Below are positions 51,133-64,000 of a stretch of DNA of 64,000 nt, piece by piece; the first letter of the stretch is position 1; the number at the start of each line of letters is the position of its first letter. A program made the translations under genes and the position numbers. The notes under the pieces are model-generated. The model made no database searches, was not told the DNA's origin, and worked only from the letters and a program-made list of their open reading frames with translations. This stretch comes from Andrena cerasifolii. Its lineage: Eukaryota; Arthropoda; Insecta; Hymenoptera; Andrenidae. The DNA is taken from NCBI RefSeq assembly GCF_050908995.1, contig NC_135125.1:13293011-13357010 (forward strand), in the 5' to 3' direction.

Positions 51133-54100
51133 CTCTCTTTATGCGTCTTCCTTTCATCGGTCGCCCACACCCCGTGCGCTACGTGATCAAGTGTGTAACG
51201 TGGAGATTTTATGACAATATCTGGGACGTGGGTCGTTGAACTTTTCACAGCCTCTTTTGATTCACTCCAGGATCCGCGGGGAATCAAATCGTGGTTAATT
51301 CTTAGAAGCGAAGATCAAGGAGGAGGCACGACGCGAGGCGCGCTGCAGCAGAGCGGATGTCCTTTCGGCGTGATATCATTTAATCGTCGGACGCTCTATT
51401 CGGCGTGTAGAGTGTAAAATATCCACGCGTTGTGCCACCGTGCGAAGGTTTAGTGCGGGTAGAATGAATATGGAAATGTCTATTCGAGTTGTTATTTGTT
51501 GGGGAGGGTGGCGTTGGGAATAAATGGGCGAAGTTTGCACTGGGTGCAGTATAAATAATGCAAGTTCATACTTTACGGGGGGAAATTATGGCGTGCGGCG
51601 AAGTATGGTATGTAAATCGCTGGGCACGAGGTGGACATGGGTGTCTGAAGTAATTACGCGAATTAATTTTAGGAATTAATGAATCGGCATTTCAGAACAG
51701 GCGGGAGTAAACTGTGATTATGGAGATCATTTGAATTTCGCGAATATGCTGTTGTTTCTTATGAACTTCCGCATCCTTAAGTAGTTTATTTGTCATTTAA
51801 TTCGAACATGTATCTTCTAATAATCGAATGAAGTGCTTCTACTGCTTCTGGAATTGATTTAAATTATTCAATAATTTAAATAAGATGCACACATCGCGGC
51901 GAAGCGAGGAACAGTTTGCTCTCGCTTACTAATTAAATACAACGACCGAGTAAATTCCGCAAACCGCATCGATGGGCCGAAGGAAACTACACCTAGCCAA
52001 TTTATTTAGCGCTTGCCGCTCGAGGCGCTACTTTATCCAGGCCTGAACGCGCGTAACGAGTGTGTAAATGTGGTACCCGCGCGATCATTGAGACCTGGCG
52101 AGGTAACGCGAGTGAATGGGATAGCACGAAATCGCAAGTGTACCAGAAGCGTGTACGTGGACTATCAGGAACGGTAATCGAGTTAATCGACGGACGCTGA
52201 GCCACTAATTAGCGTAACGAACGCTAGCGAAGTAAGATCCTTGGGAAGGAGACTCTATCCGAATATTTCGGTGTAGGTAGGTTGCAGTGGTAGCGGCGAT
52301 CCACTCGGTGGCATAATTCAATAAATTCTGCACACCGGTTCCCGGGAAACGATTATCAATCGCGACAGTGTAATTGAATTCACTTGAAAAGGAACTCGGA
52401 GTAGGTAATACCTACTGCACTCGAATCAGTGGCTCTCGAGCATTTCCAGAGCCGATGGAATCTTAAAGTTGCGCAATGGAATTTCCTGCACCTTCGATGG
52501 AGCGTAAACGATGAATCGAAAGGGATTCTTTGCAGAGATCCGAAATAAGTTATGTTAAAAAATATAACATGTCTGATTCTTTGTGTTTTGTAGCTTTAAC
52601 TTTTTGGCACCCTATTCAATGCTTTCTTGCCAAATTTTCTGAGGAACTGAAAATTACCATTACGCGTTACAACTTTCAACTAGGGTGTAGCTCGTGAACC
52701 CATAGAAATCATCCATAATGACTTTATTCTATAATGCATGCTATTCTCAATTGTAATTTCAAAATTCCTATTTTTGTATTCGTAATTACGCGTTATTCTC
52801 TTTATAGCCGTTTTTATTAGAGTTCTCAGTGAAGTATCCTTGAAATCGAAATAAAAATATGTACAGTCACAGGTTTTTCACCGCGCCGCCGTTATTACCA
52901 GTCGCCAGTTTGCGAAACGACGCTTTGAGGTAGAGCAAAACCAATGTTCCGCGAAAATGTTATCCAACCGCGTTAATTCCATTATACGGATTTCGCATTG
53001 CCCGCTTAATTGCAAAGCGAGCCCGCGTCCCTTTGTTGCCGAAGTGTGTACTTTCCAACGATTGTTTCAGCATCTATCTATGGCCTTACATAATGCGTGT
53101 ACGATTGTTGTGCAATCGCGCAGCTGCGCTTGTTCGAGCACACAATGAAGATGAAACATATTTTTCGCGCGTACGCCGACGAATCTATACCTGACAGGAA
53201 ACGTTACTTCCGCGTGGGGGTCTAATTGACTGTTAATCATTGGAAACTCATTATGCAGTGGACGTCGTATTGTTCGCGGCGAAACGGAATTGTGTTTGAT
53301 ATTCGTGTTTTCTTCTACATTATTCGCTTCATCGACGAGCGTATTCTGATCAGGTGTGTTTGCTATGTTTGAGTGGCTTGGCCCACCCTTTGCAAGGCTT
53401 TCAAGGGTTTTTGAATTTTTAGAAAGGGTATTTAAGGGTTTTGAGGAACAGGTGTTTAAGATTCTTTTGGAAGTGTTTCACTCTTTCGTACTTGAGATAC
53501 TTAGGTGTTAAAAGGGAATTATGGTTATTTTCTTCTGAGTTAGAAGGTTCTTTGCGTTGACTCAATACTTGTATGAATTTTAGCAATTCTTTGGCTTAGT
53601 TAAGTTTAATGATTATAATTAGAAGAGGTTTAATGGTGAAATAAATTGCCCAAGAATCTTCAGTGGGTAGTATTTCAATCAAAGTGTCCTTTGATTATTA
53701 TTGAACCACACGAAAATATTTGTCTGCAGTTGAGTTATTTTTAAACGCATAATGAAATGAAGAAGCCACTGGTTAAATAAATTGAATTCATCGAATTCGC
53801 CCTAGCTAAGTGAATTAATTGTGTTCAATCCCCTCGCCTGCAAATTTTCAATCAAGTCAGCCTTCAATTACTATTTCAATCTTAAACATTTTAAGTCTCC
53901 ATGGATCTTAAAAGTCTCACTGAGTCTTCCAGCAAGAAATCTATTGATAGTCAACATTTATCAGACGTTAAAACAGTGCTGAAATCAATTCGTCACCTAA
54001 ATCATAAATTCGAAGTGCTCTAACCCTCTCAGAATCCATCATCAAGTCTCGTGCTTCAATTCAGTTGTTCCCAAAGCTAAAAAAACTCCAAAACAGAAGC

Positions 54101-54613
54101 GTTTCGCCACAAGGGCCAAGTGTTTTCGACTTTTTTAACCAGAGCCCGGTCCAACTCGTAAATCTGTCGAACACATCGACTGTGTTTACGGCGGACATAA
54201 ATCGCGGATCGTAGTTGCAGCGGCAAGAGGAAAAGCTCTGTCTTCGCGCGCGGCTCGCGATAAGTTCGCGTCGACCTCGATAAATCAGCTTTACGAGCTT
54301 TACGTGCGAGTGGACGTGTTTCCACCGAAAGTGTCGCACAGTCCTTCTTTCGCGTTATTACGCAAGACGTTTTCGCGACTGGGATCTGACTTCCGCAGAA
54401 GAAAAACGAGGATATCCTGGTAGCGCGAAGGAAAACACGAATGGAGTGAAACTTCGAATAGCCTCGGAAAAATTTCGTAGAGACAACATTCCTCATTTCT
54501 CGCATCGGTTACCTAATTCTTTCCAGATTTGGAGCAACTATGACAAATATCCTTGGACTTTTAATAGAGGGGTAATTATCGGTGTTATCTTTTTCCCCTT
54601 CTAGATTGATTCG
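51131..54613. other. Non-coding stretch
   Basis: A mix of AT-rich DNA and CpG-rich patches (51.15-51.4, 52.0-52.3 and 54.06-54.5 kb). A small palindrome AGTAGGTAATACCTACT lies near 52400. The 142-codon minus-strand frame at 54077-54505 overlaps another minus-strand frame and has no recognised domain. No gene is supported. Confidence 0.42.
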
Positions 54614-55075
54614 TTACCGTAATATGGGGGAACATTGGCATTAAGGGGTAAAATTGGCTGACGCCAAAATATATTCTTGGAACTGGGAAATGTACAGAGG
54701 ACCTGACTGTGTGCAGTGCATAATGCATCGTTATTAAATTTACGGAATTTGCAATGGTGCACCCTAAGAAATTTGTTATGAATGACCAGCCTGCCAGGAT
54801 GACGATTATATAGAAGTAAATAAAAACTTCAAGAGATGAATGAATTAAAAAGAAACTAATTTAGGTGCCGATGTAACCCCCGTTTAGTACAATTTTGGCT
54901 GTTAATGCTTTTTATATTAACAGCTAATTAACATATATTAAAAAGGGGGAAGGACAAAAATTGTATGCTTTTTTATACTTGTAGTAAAATAACAGAAGAT
55001 GTAATGTTATAATAGGATATTTTTTTAAATATCGTAACAATGACAATCTGTCAATGCTCCCTCATATTACGGCAA
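54614..55075. mobile_element. Inverted-repeat element (MITE-like), about 462 bp
   Basis: The left end reads TTACCGTAATATGGGGGAAC and then ATTGGCA. The reverse complement of the right end reads TTGCCGTAATATGAGGGAGC and then ATTGACA. About 27 bp match with four differences. A TA dinucleotide lies 7-8 bp inside each end, so the true termini may be ATATGGGGG with a TA target duplication, as in Tc1/mariner-like elements. The interior is AT-rich, has no transposase, and repeats short AATTTTGGCTG/AATTGGCTGA motifs. The family is uncertain. Confidence 0.58.
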
Positions 55076-58000
55076 TGAAGTTTTCTTGGCGTAAGTAGGT
55101 TAAAATACCTTGTTACGCAGAATCGCCTTAGATATTATTCCACGCCACTGAAACCACGAGGATTTTATTAAACAACCGCACCAAGCTGTGAGGTTTATTG
55201 CCAAAGATACCGAGAATGTCCCAGCAAATATTGAAGTCTGCAGCATCAGCTCCTCGGAAACGCGCAGAATTTCGCCTGCAAATGGTGCACCATGCGAGCT
55301 TTGATCGTTTCCTTGAATTAATTACTTGCCTAGAATGCGAGAATCTCGTTCCTTTATACCAGTTGCACATAATTTTCTCAACTCCTACCTTCGGTCTTCG
55401 CGGTCCTCCTCGGCGAAAGAATTTCCTCGTTGAAAAATATCTTCCTTTTAAATTAAGCTTTTGCCGCGAACCCGCGGGCGTATTTAAATTTCCTTTGCGT
55501 TATTTACGCCTGACGTGGTCGTATAATTCCTATGTAGTGACCAAAAAGCAATTTTAAAGTAGCTGGAAAATATCATTAATACTTCGAACTCGGAGGGGAA
55601 GAAAATTACTTGCACTATGTACCTGATTAAAATCTGAGGGATAGAACTGCTTAGAGATTTGAAAAAATTTTAGGTCGTCTTCCACCTTTGAAAAATTCTA
55701 TTTGTATAGGACTTTTCGGTGCTAGATCTCATTAACTTTATAAAGCTTTATAGCAGTCTAAAATCTATTTGTATATAGCTTTATGTACACACAAATGGAA
55801 TTTTCAGAAAAATCTCTGTCGATAGACCTACTGTTTCATACTACCAAAATGGGACTTTAAGAATAACAGATTTCTGTTTCATACGTATTAATACAAAAGA
55901 AAATTCCGTGAAGAATACCATTCAATTTCTATTGCCTCAAAGATAACACGAAGAAGGGGTGTTCACTAAGATGTTACTTGTATTAATGGAAGTATATTAT
56001 ATTATACTGCGCTCTCTGCTATGATACTAGTTTCATACACAGATTCGTCCCATCTATTATACGCATACACTCTATATCACGTTACAACCTAATAATATTC
56101 CAACTACTTCATCCTCCATTCTCTTCGTGGTTTCGCCGCCGTAGTTGGCCTGGCGATCTTCTAAATAATACGTAATATATTCTGCACATTCTTCAGCGCT
56201 GTCCAGAGGGAGGAAGCTTTCTTCCATGGGAGATTATTAAATGGGATAGTTTAATTCCGAGTTAAGTCCTCGCGCGGGAGACCGGCAGTCTGGTGAATTT
56301 CGAGTTCAAAGGCCGGATTTGAGATTCTCCCCAGGATTAAAGGCTGCCCCGTCGCGGACGACTATTCGCGTCGACGTTTCGTAAAAGATATAGGGATGCT
56401 TAAAATAGAGAGGATACGAGGCGCTGGACGAAGTGGCTTTTAACGATGAACCGAAGCCGAGAAATCGCCGAGACTGTGGCATGATTAAAAGGGGGAAGGC
56501 CAAGCAACTTTCCTTGCTCGTTATATTCGCGAAAAATTATTACCTTCTGTTTTTGTTTAAAATTCTTGGTAAAACAGCAAGCTCATTTATTAGCAATATT
56601 ATAGCGACAGCGAGACTAACTTTGGAGTGAAATTCTCACTTTGCTTACATTCTTTTTTTTAAAGTTTGAAGCAGTACTAGAATTTTCGAAATGTAAGGAT
56701 AGCTTCATTGGCAGTTGCAGATCATCTTAATTACTTGTTGAAGCAAAAACTCGAATACTGCAAAATTTCAGGGATATTCAATTTCTTTGGTGCAGTGAAA
56801 ATATTAAAATTCTATTCTTCCCTCGAAAATACTTCTCCATCTATATCTATATTTCCCAACTCACTGATGGCAACAATAGTCATCAGTACACTAAGTTACA
56901 TTAATTATGATCAGGCTAACAAGAAATTCGAAGAATCTCCTACTCAGAAAGTTCCACCAGAGTTCTTTAATTGCTACTACCCCAAATCTGTAGTCTCCCT
57001 TTCATCCTTGAAACTTCGCAAAACTTTCAAATCCCCACAAACGTGATCATTTAATTACTCAAGGCAGCCTTCGCAGAATCTTCTTCCTCTGAACACCCTG
57101 CAATAAAAGTCAAGCCCCCCCGACGATACGTCGTGAAAAAATAATAAAATCTCGGGATGAAATGAGAGAAGGTAGAATCACTCGACGCACCTGGACCAAG
57201 GATACTGCTCTGATTATTATCGACAGTCATTTTCTCGAGCCCGACGTGTTAATATTTATTATTATTCCCCTGCTGTCAGCGGCAGCTTTTCGACCGGCCG
57301 GCGCTGCGAATCCACGGCGATTTATTGCGATGCGTGAGGGGCAGTCTCACGTACGACAGGTCCGAGGATTACCGTGCAAGGATGAAATCAGGAGCGCGTT
57401 ATTCACGGTCGTTCAACGAGAAACACCGGTCTTCGTGGCGATCGTAAAATCATGTATCTGCTCTTTCGCTGTTCCGCCGCTCCACGTTCAGCCGAGTTCA
57501 GCACGGGCTGGTGTTTTTCCAGTATATAGTTCCTCTGCTGGGTGCAAATCGGTCGATCAGTCACGATACCCAGATGGATACTCGTTCCGTGGCCATCGCG
57601 ATTTATCTCTGGTATCGGGAGATAAGGCATAGATTGCGACGTCGGGCTTGTCATTCGTTGAGCAAGAGTAACGCGCGCGATTTCTTTTGTACCAGTCGCT
57701 GAAGATACCGGGGGATTAATGGCAGAAGCGAAGGAGAGGGAAAGCGAGTGGCCTGATCAAATTAATTTGTGAGCACGGTGCTTAGATTATCGAATGGTCA
57801 CGTTTTAATGCGAGATTCGATTGTTTATTATGCGATGCTACGTTTATGGACCAGAAATTGTATTGAAACTTCTTCGGTTCTCAGGGACTTTAGAATAAGT
57901 AAGGATTACTGACCAACACTGCATAGATCCTGTAAATGATAGCGATTATCGCAACTAGCTCGAGTCGATCCGCTCTGAATTACCACCAGTAACGAACACG

Positions 58001-60907
58001 CCGCGTTAATTAGTTCCACGAAATTTATCCAGGTGCCTCCTTCCATCCAGACGATCTAACGTTGATCTATCGACGGGAAGCAACGGCACGGTTCAGAAAC
58101 ACTCGTGGAAAGCACCCTAAGTTCGTTGCTCCAGTTTTGGACTTTCAGTGAAATCGTGGCCACGTTTGCATTGTTATTAATAAGGGACTTCTCAGGTCAT
58201 GATTGAGCCTATTAATATTTCAATTTCTTTAGAATTTCACGTGCGCTGTTTAATTAGTAATTTCTTTGCGAAGATGTGAATTATATTGAGAATCAGAGGA
58301 ACTAGAGATACAAAATTATTATCACGTACTCCTTAACAAATTAATAATGGAGGTACATATTCTCGAGTATAAAGATATATTTTAAAATTAAATTACTTTT
58401 GTGATGACTTTTAGACAATCATCTTGTTTTCTTTATGAAGCATCAGTTACGTAAAATAATATCGATTAGTTCATTCCCATTTCTACCCTTATTTATGAAT
58501 ATATTTTTCCTCGTAGACTAAATAAATTTATCTAATTGGAACATGATAAAATTAAAATTATACGAGGCTCTCGAACGACTCCAGAAGTTAAACTCAGTAA
58601 ATGTTATCGTAGGTTTAAAATCACACCGTCTCGATGTCGTAAATCTTTCTCTCGAACATCAGGCTCAATGTAATTGCTCTGTTCCGATGAGTGCCCTTAA
58701 CGATCCGCGCTCTTGTTTCCCGGAGAATGATTAACGAACCAGTTTTCGATCGTCGAGGAAACGGCGAAAAGCTCTGGTAAATGTAATAACAGTTCACGTG
58801 CACGATAAGATTTATAGGGGGTTAACGACGTGTGATCGAACGAACGGGGTGTTTCGTTAGATGAGACGGTGAATTCTGTAGGATTGTGTACCGCGATGGC
58901 TCTTACCATTGGTTATTTCACGGTGAAAATTTATCTACAGACTGTAGCAATATCCATCAGTGAGAAAATTAAAAAAATATCTGGTTTTTTTTTCGTTCAA
59001 ATAAATACAGAAGAATAATTATGAAAGCTACTAGGTTACATTTTTCCTCTTATCTACTACATTTCCAATTTTCCAATTTATTTGAAATTTGCTCTTTCGA
59101 ATTCTGAGTCGAAGCATGGGACTAATAATTTAGATAAGTGATACATAGTATATCACACTTTGAAATGATCATTCATAAAAGCTTCTGCATCCACTATTAT
59201 TAAATAATTTTCACCAACACGTCCAGTCCCTCTCCAATACAGCCAAAACCAGTATCGCAGAAAAGGAGCATCGAAACCGAAAGGGACGTCCAGAAGAAGA
59301 TTTATTTAGCGACGCATAAGTGCGATAAACGATTCCTCGTTTTTCTTTCGTTTTTACAAAACACCCGGGGATCCAGTGTGATCTCGGACCTAATTAATAT
59401 TCCATTCGCCGTAAATTATTCGGATCGTTAATTAGCCCGGTGAAATTAACGAGCGCCGATTCTCGCGAGCGGATTCGTGTTTCTCGCGCCTTCCTGCTGC
59501 GCCACGTGGTCCCTTCATGGAAATCGAAGTTTACGAGCAACAGGTGGTTAGAAGGAATATCATTACCGCGGCATTATATCGAAGTCGCTCGTAATCGGGG
59601 CCCTTTACGCTCTACGACTGAATTTCTTGGTATAAATCGCGAGGATGCTGGTGGACAATCAAGCTGTCAATAAATATCGATACGCGGAGAGTAATTCAAG
59701 GCAGTAAAACTAGAAAAATACGAACTTGTGCGCAGAATACGTAATAAGACGGATTAGAATTCGAAATGCAGATGAACATTTTTGCAAAATCTGAATTCTA
59801 TGAAGCATGCGTTTTGAGTGTTATGTGACCTGCCACTAATATCTAGGACAATGCAAACTTGTGTGCTATGCGAGTGCTTTAAGCGCGTTTAACACTTTAC
59901 AAAATACTTTCTCCTTTCAAGTATATTATTTCTCAGTTCAAGTATAGCTTTATTACCTTCTGTTTGAAATTTCTATGGGATAAAATTTCAAAGTCTAAAC
60001 TGTTTTATCATTGGAAACTGTGTTCCAAAATTTGGAAATATTTCAAGACAGTTCAGTGCTGCTTGCTTAAAATCTTGACTTATTCATTTTCCCTCCATAT
60101 TTCAAAATACTTCCAAAGTAGGACTTCGCAAATTAGGTACTGTCTTCCTCAAAATACTTTGCAGTTGCTATAATATTTCAAATCCCCCCGCAGCCAACTT
60201 TCCTCGATTCCTCGAAATGTTATCTGCAATATTCCCAAGAGTCACCGAAAAGCAAATTGTAAACTATCTCACCGTTGAAAACGTTTTCGGTTCGGAGTGC
60301 CAAAAATGCTTTCTATTTGAACGCCGTTCCTCGGAGCTGCCGTGCCAATTTACGCTGAAAATATTACTGTGCGCGTTGAATCGAGCAACCGGTCTCGCAT
60401 CGCCGCAACAGAAGATACCGCGATGCCTCGAGAGCTGAAATCGAAACTTATCTTTCTCCCTTTCGGTCTTTAATTACGAGCTAGTCTGACGGCCTATTTA
60501 AAAAGTGCACCACGCCCACGCACACCTACGAGCCGCGACGCGTGCATAAGCGAGCGAGCGAGCCTACACACGCCGGCGAGCATAAATTATATCCAAGTCG
60601 GTTTGACCAATCGTACGGGCGCTGGCGCGCGATTAATACTTGCAAAATAATTGCGAGTACGCGAAGCGGCGTGGATGCAATTCCTCGGCTTCATGGGCGA
60701 TTGGAAGACGTTTGGAAATAATCGTTCCAGGGGATTGTTACGTTTAATAGAGTTCTAGACCATGCAGCTTAATTTCCTGAGGGATGATAAAAATTCATGT
60801 GGTGTGCTTAATGAGGTGTCTTAGGAGAGGCCTTTAGAAAAAACATTTTTGGGAAATTTTCTTTAGTACTTAAGCTTTGAGGTGTGAACTGGGTACCTAT
60901 GGAATTT
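55076..60907. other. Non-coding stretch
   Basis: AT-rich DNA with CpG-rich patches at 57.16-57.7, 59.4-59.7 and 60.4-60.7 kb. Plus-strand frames at 57162-57632 (156 codons) and 60217-60438 are open, but no domain is recognised and no good donor follows. A GAGC run lies near 60550. No RNA gene was seen. Confidence 0.42.
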
Positions 60908-60986
60908 AGGATATTTGATCCTGTAACGGATCTACTTAAATTTTCAGAGGATATTTGATTCCGTAACGGATTTACTTCAATTTTCA
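60908..60986 (+). repeat. 40-bp tandem duplication, two copies
   Basis: Copies at 60908-60947 and 60948-60986 share AGGATATTTGAT(C/T)C(T/C)GTAA and CGGAT(C/T)TACTT(A/C)AATTTTCA. Five or so substitutions separate them. The duplicated TTTTCAG could mimic a splice acceptor, but no coding frame follows. Confidence 0.92.
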
Positions 60987-63117
60987 ACGGAAGAATAAGA
61001 AAAAATTAGATTCGAAAGCCCTGGAACGTACAATTTGTATCATAGAGAAATTTTTGGAGAAAATTTAATCCTTTGAAGCCTACTGCGAACCCCTTAAATT
61101 CTATAAGTTTCAAAGGTGTGAGAATAAATTCTTAGATATTGTATGAAGAAGCATTAGAAGTCCACAGTAAAATCCTCTAAATACGTGCAAAGTTTGCGAG
61201 GAGTTCGTGGAGGAACTGAGCCGACGATTCTTGTGGGCCGATAAGGCAACGGCACGTTACACTTTATTATCTGGAAACGGCATATCTTCAATTGTTGCCT
61301 ATCTGAAGAAGGCTATCGAGGCATTCCTCTATTATATATCGCCGTGGTGTAGTAGCATGCAACCGCGATCACGCGAGCTGCACTCCCGATGCACCTCATT
61401 GTGCAACACGTTACTGCCAGATGGCCCAGAAATTGTGGGCCGCACGGTCACGTTGATTTATTCCACCGTTGTTCGTAGCTAATCCAGCTCCTCGCCTAGT
61501 ATCCACGATTCCCCATTACCCGGCTGTAAAGGGGAGCCCTCGTCGCGGTTGCACTTTCGATTCACCGGCGGCCACGTGAACCATATACAGGTGCGGTAAT
61601 AACCGCTAATGAAAATGTAGACACGACCTTTTTACGACGCTGATTAATCCCCAATGAATCGCGGAGAAGTGTTAGTCATCGTAAGGGGGGACGGATGGAG
61701 AGTGTTTACAATGGAAGGGTTACGTAACGCTGATTGATGGATCGTTTATTAATGGCTCGGTCTAATTCCACTAACAGACACTGGGATTATATAATTACCG
61801 CAGTGTTTGTTTTGCTCGATTGCCTGGACGACCATTGATCGAACTTCGAGATTCTGGCCAGTTTTGTCGTCGAATTTTTAATCCTCGACGGGGTGGTTGT
61901 CAGGTTGCGATTGGTGGTTGTTAATAGGATAGTCGTTCTGGGTACATGTTATGTTCAGTGATTCGTCGCAGATTGTTGGTATCGTGAGAGATTTTTAAAA
62001 TAGTATGTGGAATTCTGCATTGTGACCAACTTTGATTAATGTTACGAATAGTTTGTGTTAATGAAAGTTTGAGGTAGTGAGTAGTTTTTTATTTTGATCG
62101 TAGGAAACGTGGAAATTGTAAGTGAACTGAATTTCTGCAGAAAATCTTATATTATTTATAAGAATAGATAGAAAAATTTGTTTTGAATCAGTGACATTAT
62201 ATGTCGTAAACAGTAATTTAATATATATAGCGCCACTACGCTGCATCTTTAGCTGCAAAATAACAATGCTGGGGCTATAAATAACTGAGCGAGAAAAACA
62301 GAACTGCGTAACTGAATCAGTTATCAAAAACATCGTAGGTTTGCGTTTACACAGAGCACATAATCAACTGAACATAATTAATTAATCATAATTATTATCC
62401 TATAATACACTACATAAAAAAAAATAAATCTAGGTATTAGAAAAAAAAACAAAACTCCAATTTCCAACACACACAAAGTTCCCTGTCACCTCAGATTCAA
62501 TTTCAGATTCTGTACAGTAGCTTAACAAAAATACACTACAATCTTCAAATATAAGAAACGTCCAGAAATTCCAGCATCTTCTTCCCCTACCGTATTCCAA
62601 AGTAGAATTAAAAAAATATTATTAATTAATATCCACAGACGTCACTGGTCACCGGTGATCCACAGAACGCGTCAATACTAAGATCAACTTTTAAAACCCT
62701 TTAAATTCCACTGAAGCAGTCACAAAATAACGAAAAGCCACAACAAGGTCGCCCGCCGTGTCGCCATTTTGGAGAACGTTGCACTCGAAGCCGCGTCCAC
62801 CAGCGTCGCTCGACGGTTTTGATTTTCTTTGCAGGTGCGAACTAGAGCGAAAAGAAGGGAGCGCGAGGAGGTTGGCCGCGAGCTGCGCCCACGCACCTGT
62901 GCCTAACGATCGCGCGTAGTTAGCCGTTCATTAAGGCTTAATTAGCCAGGGGCGGGCAGCTCGCGAAAAATGCCACCGCACTCGCCCCATCTCGGTCCTA
63001 CTTGACGAGGAGAGGACCTTCCTCAGAGGGCCCGTTTCGAACAAAAGAATAATCGACCGAGAAGATGCACAACGTCTCGACGGAGGGCGCCTCGCCCGGT
63101 GGTCGACGACTGTCGCG
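60987..63117. other. Non-coding stretch
   Basis: CpG-rich at 61.2-61.6 and 62.74-63.1 kb, otherwise AT-rich. The 91-codon plus-strand frame at 61207-61482 has no start ATG or splice support. Nothing else was recognised. Confidence 0.4.
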
Positions 63118-63298
63118 CAGTTTTCACTCCTGTCTACGCGGAGCTGACCACGACGATCTCGAATCAGGTAGCTTGATTGAAGTATATTCCGAACCCCTTC
63201 GGGGGAGTCGATTGCTGGTTGGCCACTGTGGGCTGCGGTAACTGTGTTTCCGTGGCGCGAATTTTTCGTGATTTTTGAGTCCACTGTGAGCTTGTGCA
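63118..63298 (+). promoter_or_regulatory. CpG-rich block ending in a 5' splice-site consensus
   Basis: Within the CpG-rich block at 62.74-63.3 kb an initiator-like GCAGTTTTC at 63117 precedes a consensus donor (GCA|GTGAGT at 63299). This could be another untranslated first exon. There is no TATA box, and the minus-strand frame 62931-63284 across it is probably compositional. The start coordinate is a guess. Confidence 0.2.
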
Positions 63299-64000
63299 GT
63301 GAGTAATTTGCTTTTTGGTGTGCCGTGGTGGTTGAAGGAAAGTTCAGGTGGAGGGGAAGAAAGCGTTAAGGTAGGGGTCTCGCCTAGACTCGGTTCATTT
63401 TATTTTTTCTATGCTTTTTTCTATATATGAAGGACATGGGGAACACAGGGAATGTCACAAAACAGTTTTATCGAGAAAATTAAGTTTTAATACTTTAGGC
63501 CACCAGTAAAGAAAGAAGGTTCAATGAAATTATCTGCATTCTTCATAACATGTAGCTTATACCTTAGGCATCAGACAAAAAATAAGCGACAAAGTAATAA
63601 TTGTGTTACATTATTTTAACATTGCTTCAAGTTTGAACAGGGCAGCATACTCAAAGGAAATAAGAAATAAGCTATAAATTGCAAAATCACGAGAAATGGA
63701 CATTCACTGTTTTTCCCCTTACCCTTTTTATTTTGACAATTTGACTCACTCGCTTCGCCTCGGTGCGACTCCGATCGGCGAAGCACTCCTCGAGAATATT
63801 TTGAGGAAGAGAGGCGTTGCGTTGTGAGAGCCTACCTTTAGAGTTTGATTGGGAGGAATTGTTAATGTGAATGTTGCGTAGAATCTGGGTAAATGACAGG
63901 TAGTGTTAATTGCCTGTGTTTTTGAACTTTCTGTTGATCATTGCTGTGCGTTGAAGGTATAGTTCTGAATGCTCCAGCCACTAAGACATAATAAAATGAA
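63299..64000. other. Non-coding right end
   Basis: AT-rich sequence with no supported gene, repeat or transposon end. If the plus-strand gene continues, its next exon lies beyond this end. Confidence 0.4.

Noticed and set aside
50886..51287. Overlapping frames with poly-Ser-Leu or poly-Arg-Glu
   Set aside because: Produced by the CT dinucleotide run.
57162..57632. 156-codon plus-strand frame
   Set aside because: Starts in a CpG-rich patch, no family recognised, overlapping open frame on the minus strand, no acceptor or donor nearby.
1..64000. CRISPR arrays, prokaryotic operons, rRNA or microRNA genes
   Set aside because: The repeats seen are simple or tandem without unique spacers, no operon-like gene runs exist, and no rRNA or known insect microRNA seed-plus-hairpin could be recognised by eye.

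Overview
This window looks like AT-rich nuclear DNA from an animal, most likely an insect and possibly a bee, ant or wasp. The support is indirect. There are no dense prokaryotic gene runs, and long AT-rich tracts alternate with CpG-rich patches of 0.3-1 kb. Insect-type signals also occur: CTAAC branch sites, a TATA box with a TCAKTY initiator, short introns, and small non-autonomous DNA transposons. The species cannot be named from the sequence alone. No complete, recognisable protein-coding gene, rRNA, tRNA or CRISPR array was found.

Layout. From 1 to about 4.4 kb the DNA is non-coding, with one 96-bp tandem duplication. A CpG-rich block at 4.4-5.2 kb leads into a candidate first coding exon (5245-5341, +). 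Two more candidate coding exons on the same strand, at 14557-14673 and 20526-20594, join it in one continuous frame with all junctions in phase 1. Together they would encode about the first 95 residues of an unidentified, basic, serine-rich protein. No next exon was found, so the third intron would run for more than 43 kb, past the window end. A candidate two-exon gene lies on the opposite strand inside the first intron (9653-10446, -). A 106-codon ORF lies on the minus strand inside the third (24497-24817).

The rest of the window is intronic or intergenic. It carries several small transposon-like elements: a hAT-like remnant at 12.0-12.25 kb, a fresh PIF/Harbinger-like MITE with 61-bp perfect inverted ends at 17.6-17.9 kb, TA-flanked elements at 30.7-31.2 and 32.1-32.7 kb, and an inverted-repeat element at 54.6-55.1 kb. 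A good core promoter (TATA at 32982, initiator at 33015) starts a CpG-rich putative 5' exon ending at a consensus donor at 33925. A weaker CpG-rich candidate first exon ends at 63298. Simple repeats include a 23-bp minisatellite (37.5 kb), a 59-nt CT run (51.1 kb) and several 2-3 copy tandem duplications.

The exon calls rest on splice signals and frame only; transcript data or a protein search would settle them. Many other open frames of 60-240 codons were judged to be chance, especially those in CpG-rich DNA where stop codons are rare.
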